Shown here: positions 25,470-39,393 of the stretch, piece after piece
How positions within the stretch are numbered: position 1 is the first letter of the stretch
Layout of the letters: the number at the start of each line of letters is the position of its first letter
Source: Chelydra serpentina
Taxonomy: Eukaryota > Chordata > Testudines > Chelydridae
Assembly: GCA_037349315.1 (NCBI GenBank)
Contig: JBAIAC010000048.1
Span: forward strand, 43,526,501 to 43,590,500
Direction of reading: 5' to 3'
DNA: 64,000 nucleotides
The notes under the pieces: model-generated
What the model was told of the DNA's origin: nothing
Seen by the model: the letters and a program-made list of their open reading frames with translations, nothing else
Databases searched by the model: none
Translations under genes and position numbers: made by a program

Positions 25470-27015
25470 CTGCCATGTTTCCAAGGCCAGACAGGTCCAT
25501 TGTGATCATCCAGTCCAACCTCCTATAAAAACCAGTCAATAGAACTTCCCCAAACTAATTCCTAGAGAATATATTTTAGAAAAACATTCAATCTTGATTT
25601 TAAAATTGTTAGGGATGTAGAATCCACGACAACTCTTGGTAAATTGTTCTAAAATTAATTGCTCTCACTTTTAAAAAATACGCCTTAGTTCTAGTCTGAA
25701 TTTGTCTAGTTGCAACTTTCAATTATTGGATCACATTATACCTTTCTCTGCTAGATTGAAGATCCCATTATTAAATATTTGTTCCCTGTGTATGTACTTA
25801 TATGCTGTATTCCCTTAATCTTCTCTTTGTTAAACTAAATAGATTGAGCTCCTTTAGTCTATCACTATAAGGCATGTTTTCTAATTCTTTATTCATTCTC
25901 ATAGCTCTTCTCTGAACCCTCCCTAATTTATCAACATTCTTCTTGAATTGTGGGCACCACAACTGGACAAAGTATTCCAGCAGTGGCTGCACCAATGGCA
26001 AATATAGAGCTAAAATAACCTTCCTGTTCCTACTCAAGTTTCCCACAGGATCACTTTAGCCCTTTTGGTCACAGTGTTGCACTAGGTGCTTATGATCAAC
26101 TGATTAGCCATCACAACCCGTACATCTTTTTTCAGAGTCACTGCTTCCCAGTATAGAGTTCCCCCTATGTCCATTCTATAAATATGGCCTACTTTCTTTG
26201 TTCCTAGATGTATAGAACAAATGTATGCCATAATAAAACACATATTGTTTGCTTGCTCCCACTTTACCAAGAGATCCAGATTGTTGTCAGTGACCCATCC
26301 TCTTCATTATTTAGCACTCTCCCAATGTTTGTGTCATTTGCAAACTTTATAGTGATCATTTTTATTTTCCTCCAGGGTCATGGATAATATTAAGTAGTGT
26401 GGAGCCAAGAACCGATCCCTCCAGCATCCCACTGGAAATGCACCTGATCAGTGATGTTTCCCCATTTACAATTACATTTTGACACCTATCAGTTAGCCAG
26501 TTTTAATTCATTTAACTTGTGCCATATTAATCTTATAACGTGCTAGTTTTTTAATGAAAATGTTGTGAGGTACTAAGTCAAATGCTTTGCAGACATCTAA
26601 GTACATTATGTCAACACTATTACCTTCTATCAACCAGTATTTTTAATCTCTGGTGGGAAAAGGATACCAATTGAGATTCACTGGATCTGTTTTCCATAAA
26701 CCAATGTTAATTGGCATTCATGATATTACCCTCCTTTAATTCTTTCTTAATTGGGTCTTGTATCAGCCTCTCCATTATCTTGTCCACAATTGATATCAGA
26801 TTGACAGGCCTGTAATTACCCAGGTCATCCCATTTACCCTTTTAAATATTGGCACAACATTAGCTTTCTTCTAATCTTCTGAAACTTCCTCAGTGTTCCA
26901 AGATTTATTTAAAATCATCATTAATGACCCAGCAAGCTCCTTGGCCAGTTCTTTTAAAACTCTTGGATGCAAGTTTTCTGGACCTGCTGATTTTAAAATG
27001 TCTAACAGTAGTAGC
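25470..27015 (-). mobile_element. Old CR1-type LINE, antisense
   Basis: On the minus strand 27015 to 26270 reads as reverse transcriptase with stops: NVVPIFKKGKWDDLGNYRPV, LISIVDKIMERLIQDPIKKE, then a thumb region LLEYFVQLWCPQFKKNVDKL and RRLREYSI at 25800-26046. The 3' UTR lies at 25470-25700 (TTGGACTGGATGATCACAAT). More diverged than the copies at 12036 and 54793. The frame is broken by many stops. Confidence 0.85.
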
Positions 27016-27574
27016 TGCTGTTTGACATCCTACTGAAATACTCGTGAACTGGAAAGAGTGTTGTTATATGCTATGACTACATCATCATTTTCTCCCAAAT
27101 GAAAAACAGAAATATTGTTCTCCAGGACCATGCTATTATGTAGTCCTTGCAGGCAGCTTCTGCAGAATTCCCCATGAGGGTAGATGGGAAAGGAGGAGGG
27201 TTTGTTCCTAGGCAGGAGAAATTACTGCTGATCAAGCCTACAGTGATTCCCAGATGGATTTTCAATGGGAAATATGCCTGTATCTGATGGAAGTATGCTG
27301 CACAGATTTACGTCTCATCCTCCCCTTCTGGCTCCATGTTCCCTCCCCCAAAGCCATGGGTCTGTAGAGAGGGTTCATTGGGTTTTGGGGACCAGGACAG
27401 AAAATGCAAGACAGCTGCTGTTCTTTCCCTCACCTGTGTATGTTCATATGTTTATTACTTGCCCAACCAAGACTGGAGCTTTGTACCATACAGATACATA
27501 GTACCAGGCAGCCCAAGTCCCAAAGCGCTTATCTTACAACCTAAATAGATCTCACAGTCAGAGGATAGGAGAAG

Positions 27575-27720
27575 AGAAATGTTTATCCCCATTTTACTGA
27601 TAGGAAGCTGCAGCACAGAAATGAAGTAATTTGACTAAGATCACATAGAATCTGCAGTCAAGCTGGGACTTGTACTTTATCCAGGATCTTAATCGCAAGA
27701 CCATCTCTCATCTCTCCTTG
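27575..27720 (-). mobile_element. MIR-like CORE-SINE relic
   Basis: CCCATTTTACTGATAGGAAG, TGACTAAGATCACATAGAAT and AGCTGGGACTTGTACTTTAT follow the order of an antisense MIR core region. Old copy. Confidence 0.65.
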
Positions 27721-29794
27721 CCACAATTAATTATCTTCCATGCCATGCAGTGAAAGGCAGTATGTTATCCAATGTTCCCTGCTTACATGGGTGTTTGGGG
27801 TTACATCTGATAGATCTTCCCAAAGTAATATTTCACTGTCATGTCAGGGAGCCTTAATTGTGTGGCAAACCTACACTTGGATATAAAGTATTTTTTTGCT
27901 TCAAACTTCCTATGGCATTTTTTATAAACCTGATTATCCTTTCACTCAGAACCAGCCAAATTCTTTACCTTTCGCTAGCTCACAGTCTCATTGTAATGTT
28001 ACAGTAGTTTCAAAAAATTGATTAAAAATTATACTGTTAACAATGTGCAAGTTAAACTGTAATGCCTTAAAAAGAATAAATTAATGTATAGGAAAATGCC
28101 TATTAAATTAATATAAACACGTTAGTTTGAAGCATCTATCATGTTGCAGAACTTAGTGTATACAATTCACAGAGCCTCTTGGAGTCTAGTTGAGTCTTCC
28201 ATTATTTTTAAACATTAGGTAAGTTAACTCTTTGAGAGATCTTTGCTGGATCCCCTTTAAGTCATACAGTTTCCTTCTCTAGCCATTTGGAAACCACAGA
28301 CATTCTCCTAAGCCTCCATTTGAATGCCATTCTGTGAAATGCCAGCATTCTTGCTCTAAGGGTTATATCATGATAGAATGTAACTCTGAGATGGGCACAT
28401 GCTGCTCTTTTGAAACATGTTGCTGTTCATTGGGTCAATGACTCCCTATAGCTTTCCCTTTGAATATAGAAGTGCAGCCCAGCACGTGAAAACAAGATCC
28501 TTAACAAACCCTTGCTGTGTATGCAGGTATTTGGTGAGGTGTATTGGTTTGGAATGATTTCTGTGTGTGGAGATGGGGGTGGTGTTTAGATTTCCATGGG
28601 CTTTATTTAGGAGTTAGATTCTTTAAGAAAATTCACATGTATTTAAGGGATATTGTTAATCTTGAATGAGACTATAAGGTAACAAAGTACCTTTCCACTT
28701 GATTAAATGTCAAAGCACAGCCAAGGAATGTGATGAAATACAAAAGCCATTTATTTGCACACATCCTCCCACAGTATGGACAAATGCAACAAGACAAGAA
28801 ATTGTGGAGAAAAACCCTTATTTTACATGAAATACATCATTTTACCTTTCAACCACATGATAATTAAGTAGTTCATCAGGAGGAGTTAGATTGGTTCATA
28901 AAGCCGTTCCACAGAGAGGTTTAAATGCCACTTTTGTACATTGTAGTGTTATAACTCAATGGGTTAACTCATGGTAGAATGCCAGAGTCTGACGACCCAG
29001 TTTTTCAATTGCAGACAGGTAGGAATTGGCAGGATAATATTTTGAAAATCCTCATGTTTTCTATGTTGATAGCAGCTTCTAACATGTTCTTATGTTAAAT
29101 TGCATCCAGGCCTCAGAAATGAGATTGATATATATTAGTTTTCAGAAATGTTCTGGGATTAAGTATTTCTATTTGTAGAAAAATATTTAAAACATTAATG
29201 GTAACATGATACTTGAAACGGTGCTGTTCTTGTGACTTTCTTCAGTCACTGTAGTTTCTGTAGTTACTTTTTATGATCAACAATCATCATGATGTTTCTT
29301 GTTTTAGTATAATTTCTGTCAATACAATGGTTGTGGTCAATCAGGGCCAGAATTGGTGTATGTAGCAGAGCGCTGAGCTTCCCCTCCTCCCTCCGTACGT
29401 TTAGAGTTGAATTTTGATAAGAGTATGAAGTTTGGGGGAGGCTATTTTGTTTTTAGATATTTTTACCAATTTTGGCATGTTGATTCTAAAAAAGATTTTG
29501 CCTTGGCCTTTGCCAAAGCCTTTGGCACAACCTGTATACTGCTTGTAAATGTATACTGCAGTTCATATGCAGCTACCCAGAAAAATGGTGTTCATGTGAG
29601 TTCTTACTCCAGAAGAGTCCAAGCCACAATGTTTTGAATCCAGATCCAAACTTTCCAATAGTTATGTCTGTTCAGATGTGCAGTTTGGGTAGGACCCATC
29701 TACAGTTTATCCAATCTCACTTCAGCAACATCATAGTTCCCAGCTTACTGCCTGAGATGTTTTTAATTTTTAAATTAGTTAAGAAGTATATTGT
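27721..29794. other. Intron, nothing assigned
   Basis: AT-rich sequence. No exon or repeat recognised. Confidence 0.45.
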
Positions 29795-29930
29795 AGTGTT
29801 GTTGTAGCCATGTTGGTTCCAGGATATTAGAGAGACAAGATGGGTGAGGTAATATCTTTTACTGGACCAACTTCTGTTAGTGAAAGAGACAAGATTTTGA
29901 TCTTACGCAGAGCTGAAGAACAGCTATTAC
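29795..29930 (+). repeat. Dispersed repeat of the TTTTACTGGACCAACTTCTG family
   Basis: Contains TAGCCATGTTGGTTCCAGGA, TATTAGAGAGACAAGATGGG and TATCTTTTACTGGACCAACT. A common reptile repeat with architecture like the AAGCTTTCGTGGG family. Class not assigned. Confidence 0.55.
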
Positions 29931-29964
29931 TTTAACTACCTTGTCTTTTTAAGAAATGTATAGT

Positions 29965-30090
29965 ATTTTGAAAACCTGGGTTCTATTTCTGGTTTTACCA
30001 CTAAGTCACTTAAGTCCCTGAGTGCCCTTAGGTAAATCACTTAAACTTTCTATGCTTCGGTTTCCAAATCTGTACAACTGTTTAATTTAT
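29965..30090 (+). mobile_element. MIR-like CORE-SINE relic
   Basis: TTCTATTTCTGGTTTTACCAC, GTAAATCACTTAAACTTTC and CGGTTTCCAAATCTGTACAA match the order of a MIR core. The tRNA head is not clear. Confidence 0.7.
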
Positions 30091-32654
<2,564 letters not shown>

Positions 32655-33014
32655 TGTGATAACGCGAGATTTGTAGAAGCGGGGACTCTGTGAGACAAGG
32701 GTAAAATAACTATGAGAGAGGTTACTGTAACCTTGTATTAGATAAGAATAGAATGTAGACCATAACAAAATTAATGAGGAAAACAAGATAACAAGAAAGA
32801 ATATGTATAAACAAATTGCAGTTGTTGATCATTACTATATGTAACAAAAAGTATAAATGCTTGCCTTAATTGTTTATCTTTGAGAGACCTGCCTAGGAGG
32901 GGGAAACCCTGTGTCCTAGTGCACTCTCTCCTCTTTGCAATTGCTTAGGTTAATAAAGTGTATCTTGCCTTGCTGCACCCAAAATAAGAGTGAGAACTCT
33001 GTTTTTCTCCGACA
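32655..33014 (+). mobile_element. Solo LTR-like element
   Basis: Starts TGTGATAACGCGAG and ends TTCTCCGACA, so TG...CA. It has a TATA-like AGTATAAATGC near 32850 and a polyA signal AATAAA at about 32952, followed by a U5-like CTTGCCTTGCTGCACCC stretch. This order is that of a retroviral-type LTR in + orientation. I could not find matching flanking duplications, so borders are provisional. No internal region is adjacent. Confidence 0.6.
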
Positions 33015-33584
33015 ATATGCATCTTAAACAACAGAAATAAATGGTCACATTAGACAAGGCTCCAAAAGAATAGAGTGGCACAATCTTAAATCCTATATTT
33101 AGGGATTACAGAGGCCATATAAAGTGTTCACTGAGAATCTGTATTGTGCCCAAATGTGCAAATAATGTCACTCTGGCAAGTATATTAGGAAGAAGAGGAA
33201 GGAAAAGGCATATTATCGTTAAAATAGTATATGATACTAGAACTCTTCTCCCTTTCTCTCTCTCTTTTATTTAAAGTAAATAACGTCTATATCTGAAGTG
33301 TAGACCCTAAAGCGGTGTCTTTATGCAGTCTTTTGGCCAGATTCAGAACTGGAACAAATCTAAGCTGAACTGCACCTTTAAAAGGATAACCAGTTCAAGT
33401 AGATAAATGGATTTTTAAAGGATTGTTCATATTTTGTAGCATTGCATTAATATTTCTTCAGTAGTCAGGCAGTGTGACTGCAACAAAATACTTTGAAAAC
33501 TATCCACGATTATATTTTACAGGGCCCCATCACGCTCTGAATCTCTGTCTAATGCAAACTGCTTTTTAATGACACTCAAGCCCA
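33015..33584. other. Intron, nothing assigned
   Basis: No exon or repeat recognised. Confidence 0.45.
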
Positions 33585-33880
33585 GGGCTACACTAAGGGA
33601 GGGGGGTCGATCTACGATACGCAGCTTCAGCTACGTGAATAACGTAGCTGAAGTCGGCGTATCGTAATCGACTTACCTGGCCATGAGAATGGCGGCGAGT
33701 CGATCGCTGCTGCTCCCCCGTTGACTCCGCTTCCGCCTTTCGATGAGGTGGATTTCCGGAGCCGACGGGGAACGCGATCGGGGATCGATTAATCGCGTCT
33801 TAACGAGACGCGAAAAATCGATCCCCGATAGATCGATTGCTACCCGCCGATCCGGCGGGTAGTGAAGACAAGCCCTCAGA
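33585..33880. mobile_element. Hairpin-bearing MITE (GGGCTTGTCTTC family), copy 1
   Basis: The right end, read on the minus strand, is AGGGCTTGTCTTCACTACCC. The left end CAGGGCTACACTAAGGGAGG is a shortened partner. Near the left is a perfect hairpin, CTTCAGCTACG-TGAATAA-CGTAGCTGAAG. The interior is unusually rich in CpG and ATCGAT words for this AT-rich intron. Non-coding. Other copies at 42172 and 51928. Confidence 0.8.
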
Positions 33881-34744
33881 AAACTAATGAAGATCTTGAT
33901 TTACTCTGTAAATGCTGTTATTGCATACAGTAGTTGCCATTGGTTTCTGTAAGTGTTCTCTAGAGATAACTTGTGAGACCTTCAGCTTTCTTTTCTTAGT
34001 CAGACAATGAATGGAGCATTTAATGCCATAAATCAGTTCGAGTCACAAACCAAAAGTTTGTTATGATGTATAAAAGCTATTCCTGGGAAAATATTAACTT
34101 CAGTGCACCTTAAGCATATAAGGCAAAACTGTCCTTTGCTTCATAGATTTACCATGGATGGAGAAGGCATGGAGAACTTCTTTCTCCCTTCTGTCCAGCA
34201 ACAGGTCAATCAATATTGTAATGTAGCACACAGAGTGCTAAAGTAAGTGTTAGGTTGCCCTGTCCAGCATATCACAGTACCAAGGGCTGGGGGTGTTTGG
34301 ATTTGAGATGGAGTAGAGGTGATCCCTGGGTATGTCTGCTGTGGTGTAGAATAAGCACTAGATGGGGGCATAAACTACTCTTTTTAAATGACAAGCAAAA
34401 CATACTCCTGCGTGCTTTTATCCTTCAGCCACCTTGAGCCCTGCCTGCACAGGGTTGCTGTTGCTTACTCCACACCCCCAGCATAATGCAGCTCCAAATA
34501 GCAAAGGTCAGATTTTCTCACATAACACTAGAGGAAAGCCTCTGCCCCTTCAGCCTGGACGCAGAGACCTTCCACAACCTTCCCCTGGTGAGGAGAAGCA
34601 GCAGGAGTTGTTAAAGACAGGGGGGCAGAATGACTGAGAGAAACACCTGCTGCTCCAACCTGCCCCACCCTCACATCCTTTGGATATCTGAAACTTTTGG
34701 TTGCAATTATTCTTTTTTCTCTCAGCTCCAGGTTGGACTTGATC
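33881..34744. other. Intron, nothing assigned
   Basis: Open frames around 34528-34977 (-) show no family motif. No exon recognised. Confidence 0.4.
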
Positions 34745-34855
34745 CCCCACTTTGTTACAGTCAGGGACCCAGTTTTGCTGTTGTGTAAATCTGGAGTAAT
34801 TCCACTGAAGCATTTCTCTGGATTTACAATGGAATTTGGCCCAACAGAAATCATG
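34745..34855. repeat. Short palindromic repeat (TGGAGTAATTCCACTGAAG type)
   Basis: AAATCTGGAGTAATTCCACT and GGATTTACAATGGAATTTGG are imperfect inverted arms. A similar unit is at 57150. Confidence 0.4.
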
Positions 34856-35584
34856 TGCACATAAAATTGGTGTAATGGAGTATTGTGTTGCATCCTATTT
34901 AAAAAAAAATAAAATTGCAGGAGTTGCTTTTTGTGTGCTTCATTCCTTCCAGTCAGGCAATCTTGCACAATTTTCATTTTCTTTCAAAGCCCATTGGAAG
35001 TACGGATGTGAAAATCACACATGAAGCCATTTCAGTTTTCGTGAACTGTAGTCAATTATCCACCCAGATCTGATTAACAGCAGGCCTCAACATTGATGAA
35101 CCATCTAGTGCAGTGCTTGAATTATTGAAATAAAAGCAATTTTGCAGACAAATGGACCAGTCCTTTTCTCATAACTCCTAAACAGTCTCTGTTTACATCA
35201 AAAAGAAGAAATACCCAGCAGGGGCAGACATGCAGGTGACTTCATCGACCCTGCAAATGCTGTTCAGAAATATTTATTATTAAATGCTTTCTGAAGCACT
35301 GGTAAGATATTAGAGCTGAATTCCTGCTGTCAAGCAATGTATTATAAATAGCGTTATAAAATCAAAATTCATTTGGTCTTTGATCTGTTTAGAACTGTAC
35401 AAGATGCATGTACTTTCTCTTGAGATTGTGCAGCCAAATTCTTTGCACTGGCTGCTTGTCTATTTCACTTATTAAAACTCAGCTGTCCTTTGTAATGCAG
35501 CACAACGTACAATATGGACCAGTGTGGTATGTTCCATGTGTTTCTGTTCTTATTTTTCTTTAATGGTTTCCATAAGGCACCAGT
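34856..35584. other. Intron, nothing assigned
   Basis: No exon or repeat recognised. Confidence 0.45.
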
Positions 35585-36373
35585 TGTAGGATCCTCCTCT
35601 TAGAGATGGAGTCTGCTCTGCAGGCAGCTCTGGCCAAGAGAAGGCGCGTGCAGGAATGCAGCAGGGAAAGTTCCTTCCACCCCAGGGGCACCTGTTTCAA
35701 CCCCCGCAGAGTGAACACACCCTCACTGGAAAAGCACAATGAATATAGGAAAGGGAAATATTTATTTACAGAGGGATGAAAGGAGAAAAACAACAGTGGA
35801 GCGGTAAAACAGGGTTGCATTCATCTCAAGGCCCCACAGGCCCAGTGGTACCACAATCTGAAAGGGCAGACACCCAACAATGTATCTGCACACAGAGTTC
35901 AGGAGTCCTGGGCAAAGTTCCACTCCAGCAGTGAGTCTTGAGTGCTCCTGGTCGTCATTGTCAGCGCTAGTGAACTTCCCCCAACAAATCCCTCGGGTAC
36001 CCTCTTCTGCCACTCTCCACAAAGTCACAAGCCCCAGGAATCACAGCCCCATGCAGCTCTGGGCAGCAGTGATACTGGATCCAGCTCCGGTCTGTCCTTC
36101 TTGGGCGATTTCTTCCTGGCACAGTGCTCCTCCTGGCTCCTGTCCTGGGGTGTCCCCGATTAGCCGCTCTCTCCCTCCTAGGCTTCAGGCAGATTTTTGA
36201 CTGCTTCACTCTTTGAGCGTCTGCTTGCTGTAGCCCTTCTGTCTGGAGCTCCAGACACACACCCTGTTGCTCTCTCCCCTCTCTCTTTGCTCCCACTCCC
36301 ACCAATAGCACTTCCCCCATCAGAAAAAATATTTAAAGGGGCCATGCTCTCTCTAAACCCTAAGGGGGTTACA
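35585..36373 (-). mobile_element. LTR of a Ty3/Gypsy- or ERV-like element
   Basis: On the minus strand it starts TGTAACCCCCTTAGGG and ends GAGGATCCTACA. It contains TTTAAATA near the start and a polyA signal AATAAATA at about 35760, followed by about 170 bp of U5-like sequence. Just outside the end lies ACTGGTGCC, similar to a primer-binding site, so a few bases of the internal region may remain. The open frames in it are GC-rich chance frames. No flanking duplication found. Confidence 0.55.
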
Positions 36374-36814
36374 TATGTTATTCACTAGATCAAAATCATC
36401 TTTATTTAAGGTATTTATACCAGACCAGATTTTTACAAGAAAATCCTACAATTAGCATTGATTACAGTTTATAGTTTTGCATATCTGCATCTTAATAAAG
36501 AGAATCACTTTAGTTTCTCATTTAAAAAGATACTTCTATAATGGCAGCAAGTCTATTTTTGCAAACAAAATGTTTTTGGGGCATCCTATTAAATAATTGA
36601 ACATTACACATGTCAGAAATGGTCCTATCTGCTTAGATTGTTATCTTATCTCCTTGAGAAGAAGTAGTGCAGGTTGTAATTGGAGAACAGATTAGTTTAT
36701 AGTCCAAGAGTGTAAAAGAGGATCTGCAGTTTTTGTAGCATGTGGATGCTTGGCTACACTGCACTGCAGTTTGGGGTATGGGAATGTGAATTTCAGAACA
36801 CACAAAGCTGAAAG
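36374..36814. other. Intron, nothing assigned
   Basis: No exon or repeat recognised. Confidence 0.45.
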
Positions 36815-36960
36815 GAGGGTTGGCCTGCTGGTTAAGGCACATGACTGGGTTATGGGAGGTTTGGGTTTGAGTCCTAACTCTGCCCTAGATTTCCTGTATG
36901 ACTTTAGGAAAATCATTTAATCTTGCCTTCATCAATGGAGGTTAATGTCCTGCTGGAGGA
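36815..36960 (+). mobile_element. MIR-like SINE with tRNA head
   Basis: GCCTGCTGGTTAAGGCACATG and GTTTGGGTTTGAGTCCTAAC mark A and B boxes. TTCCTGTATGACTTTAGGAA and AATCATTTAATCTTGCC continue into the MIR core. Confidence 0.7.
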
Positions 36961-37116
36961 GAAATCTGTGATGCTGCATGAGGGCATTTGTTTGGTATAA
37001 CTTCTTCATTTGCAGACTGTACACAAATACTGCTTCCTGGAGTGATCATGAACTGCATACAGGCAGTTCTTCTCAGCGAATGTATCACTGCCTCCTCTCC
37101 GAGAGGCACTGACTTA

Positions 37117-37412
37117 GGCTATGTCCACACTAGGAGCACTTTACCGGTATAGGAATTCTGCTATACTGCACTGGCAAAGGTGCTCCTAGTGCACATGCAG
37201 CTATATTGGCAAAGCTTCACTTTGCACCAGTATATTAAAACCATACCCCTTCCTCCTCCTCTGCCCGCAAGTGAAACAAGCTGTACTGGTAAAAGTTCAG
37301 CTTTGCTGGTATAACTAGGGGCTTCTTCTGGCATAGCTATGTTGGTCAGGGATCACATTTCTTCACTCTGCTGACCAATATAGCTACAGAAGTCTGTAGT
37401 ATAGATCTAGCC
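37117..37412. mobile_element. Harbinger-type MITE with TTA target duplication
   Basis: 296 bp with ends GGCTATGTCCACACTAGGAG and, on the minus strand, GGCTAGATCTATACTACAGA. It is flanked by TTA at 37114-37116 and 37413-37415, the target duplication of PIF-Harbinger elements. The ends resemble those of the 5-kb Harbinger element at 46477 (GGGTATGTCTACATTACGAG). Internal words TGCTGGTATAACTA and similar repeat in inverted form. Non-coding. Confidence 0.75.
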
Positions 37413-37415
37413 TTA

Positions 37416-38374
37416 GTTCTTGTCCTTCTCCTGGAATCTCAGAATGTAAACACACCATTTCTTGGTCCTCCCTAATCCCCTGAGTCTAAAGCTGCTCACC
37501 TGGGACCATTTGGCCTTGAAAGGTGAGCCTAGGCCCTAAACTTCCTGTTGTGTAGATGCTTTGAAATCCAAAGGAATCCAGAAAAGGTTTGCCTGCCCAA
37601 ACCAAGGATCCCTTAATGACTGTCTGGGTGCACTGAGAGTTTCATCCTGAGTTTTTATACATCAGTGACTCGTAACATTAATGACATTAGCACCTATTGC
37701 CGTGATAATATTATCTTCTGTTTTTGCTTTTTGCACCTTAGTGCTCATTATGAAATTAGCTAACGGGTAGTGTTGAAAATAGTCTCCCATTGGGAAAAAA
37801 AAGTCAGAGAGCAAATGTTAAAATAGTGAGAGGATATGTGTCTTCTTCATCAATCAATCGATCAGTTTTTCCCAATGTAATGTACGCCAAGATTGATCTG
37901 TGCACTCATACTTTCTTCCTGTCCAACCAGAGGCAAAACGACCAGATACCCTCTCTGATTAGGGGATGTATTGTGCTTCTAGTGAATTATCAAAATGGAT
38001 ACAGTATTGCCCTCCACATATTTTTATCCTGAACATTAATGTATCTTACAGTCGTACGGATCATCTCCGCAGATTTGAAAAGACGAATTTCTTGAGAACA
38101 TCTTGTTGTTTTCTCTCTCACTGTAAAGCATCTTGAGACATTGTGTTGAAACATACCACATAAAAATAAATTGAATTTAATTCTCAATATCTAGAGCTGG
38201 CTGATTTAAAGGAACACTGTCAAAGCAGGGAATGGTAGTTCAATATGAGACTACTTACATCTTGATTCCAAGAGCATGTAACTGCTATATTAGCGGGAGA
38301 AGTGAGTGGATGCAATATCTGAGGAAATGCCTCTTTGTTTAAAAAAAATTCATAAATGATCATTATTGGTATTA
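37416..38374. other. Intron, nothing assigned
   Basis: No exon or repeat recognised. Confidence 0.45.
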
Positions 38375-38735
38375 TGGTAGCATCCAGATGCACCAACCAG
38401 CACGCTCCATAGTGCTAAGTGCTGTACAAACACATACTAGGAGACAGTCCCTGCCACAAAGTACTTACAATTTAATAGACAAGAAGAACCAAAGGTGGGA
38501 GAAAGGGAGTCATATTATCCCCGTTTTACTGATGGGGAATGGAGCTCAGTGAGTTAAGGGCCTGCTGTAAAGCCCACTAAAACCAATGGAAAGATTCCTA
38601 TTGACTTCAATGGAATTTGAAGCTGGCCCTGAGTCAGTTGCCCTACGTGACACAGGAAGTCTGTGGTAGAGTTGGGCATTGAACACAGATCTCCTGAGTC
38701 CAAATCCAGTACCTTAACCACCAGACTGTCTTTCA
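38375..38735 (-). mobile_element. MIR-like CORE-SINE, antisense, with nested insertion
   Basis: GTGCTGTACAAACACATACT, AGACAGTCCCTGCCACAAAG, CCCCGTTTTACTGATGGGGA, ACAGGAAGTCTGTGGTAGAG and AACACAGATCTCCTGAGTCC follow the order of an antisense MIR-like SINE with its long 3' part. The core is interrupted at 38558-38630 by a 73-bp unit. Confidence 0.75.
38558..38630. repeat. Short GGGCC-ended palindromic insert in MIR
   Basis: Starts GGGCCTGCTGTAAAGCCCAC and ends GAAGCTGGCCCT, with a central TATTGACTTCAATGGAATTT. Removing it rejoins GTTAA to GTCAGTTGCCC of the MIR core. Compare 46058-46120. Confidence 0.6.
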
Positions 38736-39231
38736 CTTATAAAACTATGCTCATAGGCCACCATGAAGTAATGCCAATATATGCACATGTGAATGCTTGA
38801 GCATAGGAGTGGAGTCCGGTTTTAGCATCTGGTTTGCTGTTATCTCCTCCACTCCACTGAGCTCAAACAATTCCCATACTCAGTCATGTCTCCCCAACGT
38901 CCTCACCATTGGCCATAGCCATACATCAATGACGTTAAACATATCCAAAGGATGGAGGCCATATCAGAGCCAATATTATATATCTCTGTTAAAGAGACCA
39001 CTTTGTATTTTGAGCCTGCATTATATCAAGATATACCATATATGTATTCCAAAATGTGGAAACGTACGGTAAGTAACATTCTCATCTTAACATATGTAAA
39101 TCTGGCAATAGTTGAACAGAATCCTTGACATTACTATGTGTGGTATGCTTAACATCATATTTTAAATATACCAACTGATATACTATATATTGATATCAAG
39201 AGAGTGAATTTACTTTTTATTGCATTTTCAG

Positions 39232-39393
39232 GCCAATATACCAGTATCCCTGGAAGCTGTAACTTTGAAACAGGAGACCGAGATTGGACTATTGCATGTG
39301 GATTAACGCAAGATTCTGTCAATGATTTTGATTGGAGTATTGGCAACAGGGTTGTCACAGGGCAAACTGGTCCTGATGAGGATCACACACCAG
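39232..39393 (+). CDS. MALRD1: MALRD1 exon 3 of window: start of the second MAM domain
   Basis: This 162-nt exon is phase 1 to phase 1, between a TTTTCAG acceptor and a GTAATA donor. It encodes the first third of a MAM domain: GSCNFETGDRDW with the first conserved Cys, WTIACG with the second, then NDFDW and the G-P-D-x-DHTPG turn at the end. The first codon is completed by the last base of the LDLa exon to give Ser. The second half of the split Gly codon comes from the exon at 44960, rebuilding the usual DHTPGNG sequence of MAM domains, which supports the junction. Confidence 0.9.

Noticed and set aside
34528..34977. 149-codon minus frame as a gene
   Set aside because: Mixed composition, overlaps a short palindromic repeat, no motif and no splice or promoter evidence.
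35880..36320. Frames of 106 and 117 codons as genes
   Set aside because: They lie inside an LTR on both strands and have low-complexity composition.
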